Shown here in pieces: positions 51,188-59,573 of a DNA stretch of 64,000 nt. The stretch is from Ferrovibrio xuzhouensis (GTDB lineage: Bacteria > Pseudomonadota > Alphaproteobacteria > Ferrovibrionales > Ferrovibrionaceae). Where the stretch lies: assembly GCF_042648965.1 (NCBI RefSeq), contig NZ_JBHRYJ010000002.1, positions 124,001 to 188,000 on the forward strand. Reading direction: 5' to 3'. The notes under the pieces are model-generated. The model did no database searches, was not told where the DNA came from, and saw nothing but the letters and a program-made list of their open reading frames with translations. A program made the position numbers and the translations under genes. Numbering within the stretch: position 1 is the stretch's first letter; every line of letters begins with the position of its first letter.

Positions 51188-51634
51188 TCAGCCGTAGCCG
51201 AAGCCGACGGCACCGCAGAGGAATCTGTCGACGGCCCGTCCGTCGGCCGACAGCGGCAGGATCAGCCGCTCGTATTCGAGATGGCGGCCGTCGGTCTTGA
51301 CGAATTTCCACTGGCGGGCCACGGCGACAGGGCCACGGCTGGCAATATCGTACTCGCCGATATAGGCCGCCGTGATGTGGTCGAGATCGATCTCGTCGAG
51401 GAACATGCCAATCAGCCTGGCGCCGTAGATTTCGCGGAAGGCATCGCCGACCAGGCGGTAGCGCAGACGGTCGCCGACCCGCTCCATGATGAACACCCAG
51501 GGCAGGACATCGGCGATCTCCTGCGGCGCGATATCCTCGCGGCTGGGTGCGGCGCGCGCCCCCTTCTTGCCGAGCCAGTAATCGTACAGCCGGCGCAGCC
51601 GCGCATCGGCAATGGTGATTTCCCCTGCGGACAT
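51188..51634 (-). CDS. PAS_5-type (single PAS domain) protein
   Basis: 148 residues. RLRRLYDYWLGKKGARAAPSREDI, DVLPWVFIMERVGDRLRYRLVGDAF and EYERLILPLSADGRAVDRFLCG follow the PAS_5 pattern, as in the protein encoded at 27296. No output domain. It converges on the phosphoglycerol transferase (24 bp between stops). Partner unknown. Confidence 0.82.
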   Translation of the reverse strand: MSAGEITIADARLRRLYDYWLGKKGARAAPSREDIAPQEIADVLPWVFIMERVGDRLRYRLVGDAFREIYGARLIGMFLDEIDLDHITAAYIGEYDIASRGPVAVARQWKFVKTDGRHLEYERLILPLSADGRAVDRFLCGAVGFGYG

Positions 51635-51760
51635 GCCGGCCCCCGTTTATGGCCCCCGTTCATGGCACCAATCTATCGCGGAAGCCGTGCCGAACGCCAG
51701 ATGGTGCCACCGGCAGCCAGGAAAGCATGAACCGGGCTTAATGTTTCACTGCTGCCCGGC

Positions 51761-51774
51761 TTGATCCGGGTCAA
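51761..51774. promoter_or_regulatory. FNR/FixK-type box
   Basis: TTGAT-CCGG-GTCAA fits TTGAYNNNNRTCAA. If it activates rightward at the usual -41.5 spacing, the -10 would be AATGAT (51797-51802) and the start near 51809, giving a long leader into the HdeD-like gene and across the enoyl-reductase remnant. Confidence 0.55.
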
Positions 51775-51843
51775 GGCCGGCGCTGGTCAAACGCGGAATG
51801 ATCAGTCCAGGCGCGCAGGCACGGCTTGGCGATATTATGCGGC

Positions 51844-51945
51844 ATGGAAAGAAAGAGTCTGCTCGTCGGGCTAGTCCGCGATGCCGCCAGAGCGATTACC
51901 GGAACTACAGCCTATGTCGACGCGGGCCATTATGCCGTTGGCTGA
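51844..51945 (+). pseudogene. C-terminal remnant of an enoyl-ACP reductase (FabI/SDR) gene
   Basis: The 33-residue frame ends DAARAITGTTAYVDAGHYAVG. The pattern TG-x-x-x-x-VDAG-x-x-x-VG is the end of alphaproteobacterial FabI. There is no Shine-Dalgarno, and the codons upstream do not continue the reductase, so this is a decayed fragment, not a gene. It fills the middle of the 357-bp spacer between 51634 and 51992. Confidence 0.55.
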
Positions 51946-51991
51946 TCCATCAGCATAACACATGACACAGGGCAATACAGGAGACTGACCG

Positions 51992-52576
51992 ATGCTGCCA
52001 TCGCAATCCTCGATCGATACGAAACTGTCGGCCGCCCTGCAGAAAGCGATGTACGATCACTGGCGGCTGTTTCTGGCCGAAGGGATCATCCTCGCTCTGC
52101 TCGGCCTTGGCGCCGTCATCGTTCCGCCGCTCGCCGGCCTGGTCTCCACCATCTTCCTGGGCTGGCTGTTCCTGATCGCCGGAATCTTCGGACTGCTGTT
52201 CACGCTCCGGGCACGGCAGGCTCCCGGTGTCCTGTGGTCGGCCCTGTCCGCCGTGCTGGCGCTGGTGGCGGGCGGTCTGCTGCTGTGGAACCCCCTGCAG
52301 GGGCTGGTCACGCTGACCTATGTGCTGACGGCATTCTTTATCGCCGACGGCATCCTGACCATCGTGCTGGCCATCGCCCATCGCCGCGACCTGTCGGGCC
52401 GCTGGGAGTGGATGCTGGTGAATGGTGTCATCGACCTGATTCTCGCCGGCATCATTATTTCCGGTTTTCCGGGCAGCATCGCCTGGGTGCTCGGTCTTCT
52501 GGTGGGAATCGACATGATGTTCGGCGGCGCAGCGCTGATCGCGATGGCGCTGGATGCCCGCAAGGCGGCGCCATAG
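51992..52576 (+). CDS. HdeD-like membrane protein
   Basis: 194 residues, six helices. WRLFLAEGIILALLGLGAVIVPPLAGL, then FLGWLFLIAGIFGLLF, then WNPLQGLVTLTYVLTAFFIADGILTIVLA match the HdeD/DUF308 pattern of paired two-helix repeats. In E. coli HdeD supports acid resistance at high cell density. AGGAGA lies 8 nt before the ATG. An FNR/FixK-like box lies 218 bp upstream and another just downstream, so low-oxygen control is likely. Confidence 0.88.
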   Translation: MLPSQSSIDTKLSAALQKAMYDHWRLFLAEGIILALLGLGAVIVPPLAGLVSTIFLGWLFLIAGIFGLLFTLRARQAPGVLWSALSAVLALVAGGLLLWNPLQGLVTLTYVLTAFFIADGILTIVLAIAHRRDLSGRWEWMLVNGVIDLILAGIIISGFPGSIAWVLGLLVGIDMMFGGAALIAMALDARKAAP

Positions 52577-52602
52577 GCCGCCGCCAGGTTCGGTCGCTGC
52601 GG

Positions 52603-52616
52603 TTGATGCGGATCAA
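52603..52616. promoter_or_regulatory. Perfect FNR/FixK box upstream of the phasin-like gene
   Basis: TTGAT-GCGG-ATCAA matches the FNR consensus at all ten fixed bases. Placed at -41.5 it puts a TATGCT -10 at 52638-52643 and the start near 52651, 24 bp before the phasin-like ATG. This is the layout of a class II FNR-activated promoter. Confidence 0.8.
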
Positions 52617-52674
52617 TCCCGGTCGCCGGGCGGGGTTTATGCTGATGTCGTCCACGCAACGGAGGAAACCCGCT

Positions 52675-53073
52675 ATGGCCACACCTCAGAATTCAAAGAC
52701 CGTTCCGGCGCCCGGCAATACGGACATAACCCAGGCGGCGCAGGCCCAGGCCGAACAGCTCTGGGCCGTGCAAGGCCGGGTTCTCGGCATTTACGGCGAC
52801 TTCATGAAGCACTGGTTCGAGCGGCGTCAGGAAGCGGCCAGGTCAGCGATCGAAATGACGCAGAAAGCCATGCATGCCGACGGCCAGCCCGTGAATCTCC
52901 CCGCCCTCTATGGTGAATGGGTGAGCCACAGCATGCAGCGGCTGGCGACCGACCTGCAGGAATGCCAGGAATGCGGCAGCGAGATCACTGCGATGCTGGG
53001 CGGGACGATGCCGCAATGGCCGGGCTTTGCAGGCTTTGAGCCGAAGCAGGCCCGCCCGGCTGCCAAGAATTAG
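52675..53073 (+). CDS. Phasin-like protein
   Basis: 132 residues, mostly helical, with no membrane segment. QAEQLWAVQGRVLGIYGDFMKHWFERRQEAARSAIEMTQK and EWVSHSMQRLATDLQECQECGSEITAML fit the Phasin_2 pattern of PHA-granule surface proteins. GGAGG lies 8 nt before the ATG, and upstream in-frame ATGs are not needed. Two near-adjacent Cys (ECQECG) are unusual for a phasin. A perfect FNR/FixK box lies 59 bp upstream, so it may be made under low oxygen, when PHA accumulates. Confidence 0.7.
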   Translation: MATPQNSKTVPAPGNTDITQAAQAQAEQLWAVQGRVLGIYGDFMKHWFERRQEAARSAIEMTQKAMHADGQPVNLPALYGEWVSHSMQRLATDLQECQECGSEITAMLGGTMPQWPGFAGFEPKQARPAAKN

Positions 53074-53235
53074 ACTTGCCGGAGGAGGTTGCGGCAGCAA
53101 TCGCGCGGCCTCCCGCCCTGGGATGGCTGGCTGTCTCGGGGCGATCCGGAATTAAGCCGGGGATTGAAGATGCCGGCTGCTACGCTATGTCGCCCTGACG
53201 CCGCGGTATCCGGCCGCCGACAGGGAGAATGCGCG

Positions 53236-53607
53236 ATGAAAACCCCCGGTCCCGACCATCCGATCACCATCAGTCCGGCGCCACAGCGCGTGCGCGTGCA
53301 TTTCAACGGCCGCGTGGTGGCCGACAGCAATCATGCCCTGATGTTGCAGGAAGCGAATTACCCGCCGGTCTTCTATATTCCGCCGGCCGATGCCGAGATG
53401 GCCCTGTTCCAGCGCACCGATCATGGCAGCCATTGTCCCTACAAGGGCGATGCCGGCTATTACAGCCTCGCCGTCGATGGCCGTCGCGCCGAGAATGCCG
53501 TCTGGGTCTACGAACAGCCCTATCCGGCAGTTGCCGAAATCCGCGACCATCTCGCCTTCTATCCCGACCGCGTCGACAGCATCGAGCGCCTGCCGCTCGG
53601 CGAATAA
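53236..53607 (+). CDS. DUF427 protein
   Basis: 123 residues. RVRVHFNGRVVADSNHALMLQE, then YPPVFYIPPAD, then DHGSHCPYKGDAGYYSLAV are the conserved DUF427 motifs, a small beta-barrel fold of unknown activity common in alphaproteobacteria and actinobacteria. AGGGAGAA lies 7 nt before the ATG. It stands alone between the phasin-like gene and a convergent gene. Confidence 0.9.
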   Translation: MKTPGPDHPITISPAPQRVRVHFNGRVVADSNHALMLQEANYPPVFYIPPADAEMALFQRTDHGSHCPYKGDAGYYSLAVDGRRAENAVWVYEQPYPAVAEIRDHLAFYPDRVDSIERLPLGE

Positions 53608-53636
53608 CCGGCTATTGCGGCGCGAGCGGTCCGGAT

Positions 53637-53655
53637 GCCACGGGTGATCCGTGGC
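53637..53655. terminator. Weak hairpin between convergent genes
   Basis: GCCACGG and CCGTGGC pair around GTGAT, but only two T follow. It may slow transcription of the DUF427 gene. The 135-bp spacer holds nothing else I recognise. Confidence 0.35.
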
Positions 53656-53742
53656 TTATCGCCGGCCGGCTCGTAGCGGGCAGAACGACTGCAATCGCAT
53701 GATGCGGAACCGGGCCGATACGGGATGCGGGATGGGGGATAA

Positions 53743-55266
53743 TCAGGCCTTGGTGCCGGCCAGCGGGTCGAAATACAGCGCCACCTTCTTGGCCATCTGG
53801 GCATCGAGACAGCGGTATTTCATCGCCACGAAGCCTTCGTCGCTGTAGCGCACGACTTCGCCTTCGGCATCGAAGGTGAGCTGCAGCTTCGGGTTCTTGA
53901 TGCGCACTTCCAGCTTGAGCAGCTCGCCTTCCAGGAAGGTGCCGGTGATCGGGCCGAACAGCAGGCCGATGGCGCTCCAGTTTTTCAGCGGGACCCGCGT
54001 GCCTTCCACCAGCACATGATCCTCCGGGCCGGCCTGGGTGCGGGTCGAACGGCGCAGGTCGCCCTGGGCGATGCGCTGGATCAGCGGATCGAGGATGCCG
54101 AGAAACTGCTCGCGGCGATGGTCGGACAGACCGGCGCTGACGGTTTTCTTACGCAGCTCTTGGGCGATCTCGACCTTTTCCTCGGTGGAATAGGCCGGGT
54201 CGACGAATTCCTTCTCGAGATCGCGGTGTTCGAACAGGTAGGAAATGTATTTCAGCAGGATTTCCTTCGGCCCCTCGCCGATCGCTTCCTCGAACAGCTG
54301 CAGGCCGGTCATCAGCTTGGGGGCCGAATAATAGCCGGGAATCAGCTTGGCCAGTTTCTCGGCGGTCACCAGCCGGACCATGCGCTTTTCGAACAGGTCG
54401 GCGGCGCCAAGTTCCAGTGCGAAATCGCGGTCGCGGGTCAGCAGGGCATAGACTTCGCGGGTGGCGGGAAATTCCTCGGCCGGTTCTTCCGAGGCCAGCG
54501 GCACCGAAGAGATCAGCAGGCGGCGCACCAGTTGCACGATGGCGTCGCGCAGGGCCGGCATCTTATGCTTGGCGGCGGCCTCGTACAGCGCGCGGGCGAA
54601 GTCGGTGTCGTAGGCGCGTTCGTCGACGGCATAGCGCTTGTCGAGGATGGCCATGAACTGGATGATGCGCAGCTTGGCGTCATGGAACCTGCCGAACAGC
54701 TCCGGCACCGCCGATTTGGCCAGCAGGATTTCGGCCAGCGCCTCGTCGAGCACTGTCACCGCTGCAGGGTCGATGCCGGATTCGAACAGCTTGAGGCAGC
54801 GGTCGGCCTTCTCGGTCCAGTTCTTCGACATGAACAGATGGTGCGCCAGCGCGGTCAGTGCGATGCGCTCGCCATAGAGCGGATCGGAGCCGGCCAGCTG
54901 GGTCAGCAGGCGATGGGTCAGCGGCGTGGTCGGCAGCCGTTTCTCGAAGGCCTCGACCTGGGTGACTGCTGCCGTGGTGATGGCGAACAGCTTCTTGACC
55001 TTGTCGCGCACCGGGCTGTTGGTTGCCTGCGCCTGGGCGACGGCGGCGCGCTGCACGAAGGCGGCGTAGAGAGTCTCGGAATTGGTAATCAGTTTGGCAT
55101 GGCCGCTGTGATGCAGCAGCTCGATCGGCGTGAGGATGCTTTCGTCGAGATAGTCGCGGCAGATACGGCCGAGCATGGCGCGCGCGCGCCGCTCCGACAG
55201 GGCATGCGCGTCCTGGCACAGCACCACTCCGCCGGATGCTTCCGTAATCCCCGAAGGCGCATTCAT
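53743..55266 (-). CDS. Large helical protein with C-terminal PilZ-like domain
   Basis: 507 residues, soluble. The first ~390 residues are almost all helical and not recognised; segments such as RARAMLGRICRDYLDE, LTALAHHLFMSKNWTEKADRCLKLFESG and HRREQFLGILDPLIQRIAQGDLRRS suggest a repeat-like helical scaffold. The last ~110 residues, with VEGTRVPLKNWSAIGLLFGP and the N-x-S-x-x-G pattern, resemble PilZ. The R-x-x-x-R half of the c-di-GMP motif could be RRSTR just before it. A c-di-GMP effector or a decayed PilZ is possible; function unknown. Confidence 0.7.
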   Translation of the reverse strand: MNAPSGITEASGGVVLCQDAHALSERRARAMLGRICRDYLDESILTPIELLHHSGHAKLITNSETLYAAFVQRAAVAQAQATNSPVRDKVKKLFAITTAAVTQVEAFEKRLPTTPLTHRLLTQLAGSDPLYGERIALTALAHHLFMSKNWTEKADRCLKLFESGIDPAAVTVLDEALAEILLAKSAVPELFGRFHDAKLRIIQFMAILDKRYAVDERAYDTDFARALYEAAAKHKMPALRDAIVQLVRRLLISSVPLASEEPAEEFPATREVYALLTRDRDFALELGAADLFEKRMVRLVTAEKLAKLIPGYYSAPKLMTGLQLFEEAIGEGPKEILLKYISYLFEHRDLEKEFVDPAYSTEEKVEIAQELRKKTVSAGLSDHRREQFLGILDPLIQRIAQGDLRRSTRTQAGPEDHVLVEGTRVPLKNWSAIGLLFGPITGTFLEGELLKLEVRIKNPKLQLTFDAEGEVVRYSDEGFVAMKYRCLDAQMAKKVALYFDPLAGTKA

Positions 55267-55422
55267 CGTTGTCTGCAGTCCACCCTTGCCTGCCTTGCCG
55301 GCACGTCTCCGAAGTATGGCAGGATGAACCCTAAAAGGAAATGAACAGCCAGAAAGCTATCTTTTGGGGTGTTTTCCGCGGGTCAGCTTAAACTGCAGAT
55401 TGATAGGCACTGCTGCGGCGGC

Positions 55423-55941
55423 TTATTTCCGCTTCGGCACGCGGCCGCCGGAATCGGGGGCCGCCGCGGGCCGGCCGAGTGGCGACAGCGGCCGCTCGCC
55501 GAACCTGCCGAGCGTGATCAGCCGGTCATACATCACGATGGCGCCGGCGATGCCGACATTGACGCAGAAGCTGGTCGGGATCTTGATGACATGGTCGCAG
55601 CGCGCGACCAGCGCCGGGCTCAGGCTGCCCATTTCCGGCCCCAGCACATAGGCGGCGCGCAACGGATGACGGAAGCGGGGCAGCTCGATGGCCTCATCCA
55701 GCAGCTCGATGCCGACCAGCTTGCAGCCCTCCGGCAGGGCCAGTTCGGTGGCGCTGTCATAGGCATACCAGGGCAGGTTGTCAGGCGTCCGGCTGGTGTC
55801 GGAGCGGGCCGACTTCACCGAATAGGCGGCATCGATGGTGAAGACGAAGCCGGCCCCGAAGGCATGGGCGGTGCGGAACAGGTTGCCGGCATTCATCGGC
55901 TTGCTGAGCCGCTCCACGCCGATTCCGAAATAGCCACGCAT
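55423..55941 (-). CDS. TrmH/SpoU-family RNA 2'-O-methyltransferase
   Basis: 172 residues. SPOUT motifs: NAGNLFRTAHAFGA (motif 1), AAYVLGPEMGSLSPAL (motif 2) and IPTSFCVNVGIAGAIVMYDR (motif 3). It methylates a ribose in tRNA or rRNA. The ATG at 55941 starts right before GYFGIGVERLSKPMN. The C-terminal tail is basic and low in conservation. It shares an 88-bp divergent spacer with the asparaginase gene. Confidence 0.92.
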   Translation of the reverse strand: MRGYFGIGVERLSKPMNAGNLFRTAHAFGAGFVFTIDAAYSVKSARSDTSRTPDNLPWYAYDSATELALPEGCKLVGIELLDEAIELPRFRHPLRAAYVLGPEMGSLSPALVARCDHVIKIPTSFCVNVGIAGAIVMYDRLITLGRFGERPLSPLGRPAAAPDSGGRVPKRK

Positions 55942-56029
55942 CGCGCTGTCCGCCTTTGTCGAATCCCCGGACTTTGTCCGGCTGCCGGGGTTGTGTATAA
56001 GCGCCGGACGGATACTTGGAGAACCTGCC

Positions 56030-57067
56030 ATGGGCAAGCCTTTCGGTCCCCTGCCGGCACCCGGCACGCGGCCCTTTATCGTCGAGGTGCGCCGCGGCGC
56101 GCAAGTGGAAAGCCGCCACCCGGTGGTCGCCGCGGTGGTCGATGCCGATGGCCGGCTGGTCGCCGGCTGGGGCGATGCCGGCGCGATGATCTTTCCGCGC
56201 TCGTCGAACAAGGCGCTCCAGGCCCTGCCGCTGGTCGAAAGCGGTGCCGCCGACGCCTTTGACCTCAGCCAGGCCGAGCTGGCCATGGCCTGCGCCAGCC
56301 ATGGCGGCGAGACCCGCCATACCGGGACCGTGGCCGCCTGGCTGGCCCGCATCGGCCGCGGCCCCGGCGACCTCGAATGCGGCGCCCACTGGCCCTATCA
56401 CGAGGAAACCGCGCGTCAGCTCGCCCGCGACCAGGCGGCGCCGACTCCGCTGCACAACAACTGCTCGGGCAAGCATGCCGGCATGGTCAGCGTCGCCACT
56501 CATTTGGGCGAGGATATCGCCGGCTATGTGAAGCCCGACCATGCCGTGCAGCGCCGGGTGACGGCCGCCATCGAGGATGTCTGCGGCGTGAAGATCGCAG
56601 CCGAGAATTTCGCCACCGACGGCTGCTCGATGCCGACCATGGCGATCCCGCTGGACAGGCTTGCCCATGGCTTTGCCCGCTTCGTTACCGGCCAGGGACT
56701 GGCGCCGGAGCGTGCGAAGGCGGCGAAACGGCTGGCCGCCGCGGTGGCCGCCGAACCGTTTTTCGTGGCCGGGACAGGGCGCTTCTGCACGGCGGTGATG
56801 CAGGCCGGGGGCGGGCGGTTCATTGCCAAGACCGGGGCCGAGGGCGTCTATACGGCCGCCAGCGCCGAACTCGGGATCGGCGTCGCGCTCAAGGTGCTGG
56901 ACGGTACCGCCCGGGCAGCCCAGACCGCGCTCGGCGGCCTGCTGGATCGGCTCGGCCTGCTCGACGAGGCCGGCCGCGAGGCGATCCGCCCTCTGGTCGA
57001 ACAGCCGCTGACCAACTGGCGCGGCCTGTCGGTCGGCAGCATCGGGCTGGAGACGCCGGCGTTCTGA
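56030..57067 (+). CDS. Rhizobium-type (ReAV-like, class 3) L-asparaginase
   Basis: 345 residues. RSSNKALQALPLVESGAAD, HNNCSGKHAG with Cys145 and Lys148, and TDGCSMP with Cys199 are the conserved and zinc- or catalysis-linked residues of this serine-beta-lactamase-like asparaginase class, distinct from AnsA/AnsB. It converts asparagine to aspartate and ammonia in the cytoplasm. No asparagine transporter lies beside it. The start ATG at 56030 precedes GKPFGPLPAPG. Confidence 0.9.
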   Translation: MGKPFGPLPAPGTRPFIVEVRRGAQVESRHPVVAAVVDADGRLVAGWGDAGAMIFPRSSNKALQALPLVESGAADAFDLSQAELAMACASHGGETRHTGTVAAWLARIGRGPGDLECGAHWPYHEETARQLARDQAAPTPLHNNCSGKHAGMVSVATHLGEDIAGYVKPDHAVQRRVTAAIEDVCGVKIAAENFATDGCSMPTMAIPLDRLAHGFARFVTGQGLAPERAKAAKRLAAAVAAEPFFVAGTGRFCTAVMQAGGGRFIAKTGAEGVYTAASAELGIGVALKVLDGTARAAQTALGGLLDRLGLLDEAGREAIRPLVEQPLTNWRGLSVGSIGLETPAF

Positions 57068-57089
57068 AGGCGGGCTGTCTGACGGGGTG

Positions 57090-58220
57090 TCAGGCGGCCG
57101 GTGCGTCGCCGCTCTGCTGCAGGGCCACCAGGGTCTGCTCAATGACCTCGCGTGCCAGGTCACGGGTGATGAAGACGATACGGCTGCGCCGGTCGTCGTC
57201 GGGCCAGGCCGGGATGGTCGCCGGCGGATGGAACAGGTGCTGCACGCCATGGATCACCACCGGGCGGTCGACGCCGGTGACGTTCAGCAGGCCCTTCACC
57301 CGCAACAGGTTGTCGCCGCGATAGGCCGCCAGCATGTCGAGCCAGGTGGCCAGCATGTTCCATTCGAAAGGCTGGTCAAAGGTCAGGCAGAAGGACTGAA
57401 TCGAGTTGTCGTGCCGGTTGACGTCGATGCGACCGTCTTCGGTGATGAAATGCTCGTGACCATGATCTTGGCCGTGATCATGGTCGTGGTCATGGTCGTG
57501 ATGATGCCCGTGATCGTGGTCGTGGTGATGATCGTCCTCGTAGGCTTCGGCACGCAGCCAGTTCTGCACGTCGAAGCTCTTGGTTGCCGGGTCGTACAGA
57601 CCGGCGTTGAACAGCTGGTTCGGCGCGATATCGCCGGCAATCGCCGAGAAGACCGGCGCGCCGGGATTGAGATGCTGCAGCCGGTGGCGCAGGTGCTGCA
57701 CGGCCTTCTGGTCGGCGATATCGAGCTTGGTCAGCACCAGCCGGTCGGCCACGGCGGCCTGCTTCACGGCTTCCTGGTGGTGGTCGAGCGTGCTGTCGCC
57801 GTTCACCGCGTCAACCAGGGTGACCACACTTTCCAGCCGGCAGCGTTCGGCCACCACCGGATCGCTCATCAGGGTATGCAGCACCGGGGCCGGATCCGCC
57901 AGTCCCGTGGTCTCGATGACGACACGCTTGAAGGGTTTGATCTCGCCCTTGTCGCGGCGCGCGGTCAGGTCGCGGATCGTGTTGACCAAATCGCCGCGCA
58001 CGGTGCAGCACAGGCAACCTGAGCTGAGCAGCACGGTGTCTTCCTTGCTTGACGCGATCAGTGCGTGATCGAGGCCGATCTCGCCGAATTCATTGACGAT
58101 CACGGCTGTTTCGCCCATCTCCGGGTGGCGCAGCAGGCGGTTGAGCAGGGTGCTCTTGCCGGAGCCGAGAAAGCCGGTGATGACGGAAACCGGGAAGCGG
58201 GTATCGATCTGTTCGGACAT
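57090..58220 (-). CDS. COG0523 GTPase metallochaperone with His-rich loop
   Basis: 376 residues. P-loop GFLGSGKS (16-23), metal motif CLCC (Cys69, Cys71, Cys72) and the C-terminal CobW_C domain are intact. Between the domains lies an unusually His/Asp-rich stretch, about residues 229-257, with 15 His in 29 residues. COG0523 proteins deliver zinc, cobalt or iron to target enzymes with GTP. The cargo is probably zinc or nickel/cobalt, but the neighbours do not settle it. A Zur box was not seen upstream in the 60-bp spacer. Confidence 0.93.
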   Translation of the reverse strand: MSEQIDTRFPVSVITGFLGSGKSTLLNRLLRHPEMGETAVIVNEFGEIGLDHALIASSKEDTVLLSSGCLCCTVRGDLVNTIRDLTARRDKGEIKPFKRVVIETTGLADPAPVLHTLMSDPVVAERCRLESVVTLVDAVNGDSTLDHHQEAVKQAAVADRLVLTKLDIADQKAVQHLRHRLQHLNPGAPVFSAIAGDIAPNQLFNAGLYDPATKSFDVQNWLRAEAYEDDHHHDHDHGHHHDHDHDHDHGQDHGHEHFITEDGRIDVNRHDNSIQSFCLTFDQPFEWNMLATWLDMLAAYRGDNLLRVKGLLNVTGVDRPVVIHGVQHLFHPPATIPAWPDDDRRSRIVFITRDLAREVIEQTLVALQQSGDAPAA

Positions 58221-58280
58221 GGTCTGCTCCTGCGCGTCCCCTCTATTTCGGGCTGCTGCCCGGCAAAGTCCAGAGCGGGT

Positions 58281-59573
58281 TTACAAAGTCCAGTAGTGCA
58301 GCCCGGCGGGCAGGCTGCGGCTGCGCCACATGCCCTTGATATCGGCCACCAGGCCGCCGGCCTGCAGCAGCCGGCCGAGTGCCGCATCGTCCAGTTCCCG
58401 ATAGGTCCGGTGCGGCACGGCGGCGACCACGACGTCAAAGCCGGACAGCGCATCGAGGCGCGGGCTCAGCATCACGCCGTATTCATGCTGGGCCTCGTCG
58501 GGATCGGCCAGCGGATCATGCACTGCCACGTCATGGCCAAGCTGCGTCAGATGGCCGATCAGGTCGGCGACCTTGGAGTTGCGCAGGTCGGGCACATCTT
58601 CCTTGAAGGTCAGGCCCAGTACCAGCACGCGGCTGCCCGGTCGCAGTCGGGCCGAGACCGTTTCGGCGATGTGGCGGCTCATGCTGTCATTGATTGCCCG
58701 GCCTGACAGGATGATGCGGGCGGGGTGGCCGAGTTCCTCGGCGCGGTGGGCGAGATAATAGGGATCGACGCCGATGCAATGGCCGCCAACCAGGCCGGGC
58801 TTGAATTCCAGGAAATTCCACTTGGTACTGGCCGCTTCCAGCACATCGTAGGTCGAGATGCCCATCTTGCCGAAGATCATGGCGATCTCGTTGACGAAGG
58901 CGATGTTGATGTCGCGCTGGGCGTTTTCGATCACTTTGGCCGCTTCGGCCGTCTTGATATCGGGGGCGACGTGGATGCCGCCCGCCGTGACCTTGCCGTA
59001 GATGGCAGCCAGCCGGTCCGCAATCTCCGGCGTCTGGCCGGCCACCACCTTGGTGATCCTGTCGACGGTATGCAGCTTGTCGCCGGGATTGATGCGTTCC
59101 GGCGAATAGCCGAGGAAAAAATCGCGGCCGCAGACGAGGCCGGATTCCTGTTCGATGATCGGGCCGCAGAGCTCCTCGGTCACGCCGGGATAGACGGTGC
59201 TTTCGAACACCACGATGGCGCCTGAACCGGCGGCACCCCTGAGGGCGTGGCCGACCGTGCACGAGGCGCTGCGGACGGGGCCGAGGTCGGGCTGGTTGGC
59301 GCTGTCCACCGGGGTCGGCACGGTCACGATATAGACCGCCTGTCCGGCCAGATCGGCGGCGTCGGCACTGAACCGCAGGGCGGTGGCGCCGAGGTCCCCG
59401 GCTGCCACCTCGCGGGTGCGATCCTCGCCACGCCGCAATTCGGCGACGCGGTCGGCATCGATATCGAAGCCCAACACCGGAAAATGCTTCGCCAGGGTCA
59501 CCGCCAGCGGCAGGCCGACATAGCCGAGACCGATCACGGCAATCGGGCTGGAAACGGAAGGGCTGGCTGTCAC
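58281..59573 (-). CDS. UDP-N-acetyl-hexosamine 6-dehydrogenase (WbpO/TviB-like)
   Basis: 430 residues. The NAD site is VIGLGYVGLPLA. ESTVYPGVTEELC and the catalytic-cysteine motif GLVGGHCIGVDPYY are present. The length and the SxxTxxPG.. pattern fit the WbpO/TviB group, which oxidises UDP-GlcNAc or UDP-GalNAc to the uronic acid, used in O-antigen or capsule. The start is a GTG at 59573. It is divergent from the WecA-like gene and probably works with it. Confidence 0.92.
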   Translation of the reverse strand: MTASPSVSSPIAVIGLGYVGLPLAVTLAKHFPVLGFDIDADRVAELRRGEDRTREVAAGDLGATALRFSADAADLAGQAVYIVTVPTPVDSANQPDLGPVRSASCTVGHALRGAAGSGAIVVFESTVYPGVTEELCGPIIEQESGLVCGRDFFLGYSPERINPGDKLHTVDRITKVVAGQTPEIADRLAAIYGKVTAGGIHVAPDIKTAEAAKVIENAQRDINIAFVNEIAMIFGKMGISTYDVLEAASTKWNFLEFKPGLVGGHCIGVDPYYLAHRAEELGHPARIILSGRAINDSMSRHIAETVSARLRPGSRVLVLGLTFKEDVPDLRNSKVADLIGHLTQLGHDVAVHDPLADPDEAQHEYGVMLSPRLDALSGFDVVVAAVPHRTYRELDDAALGRLLQAGGLVADIKGMWRSRSLPAGLHYWTL

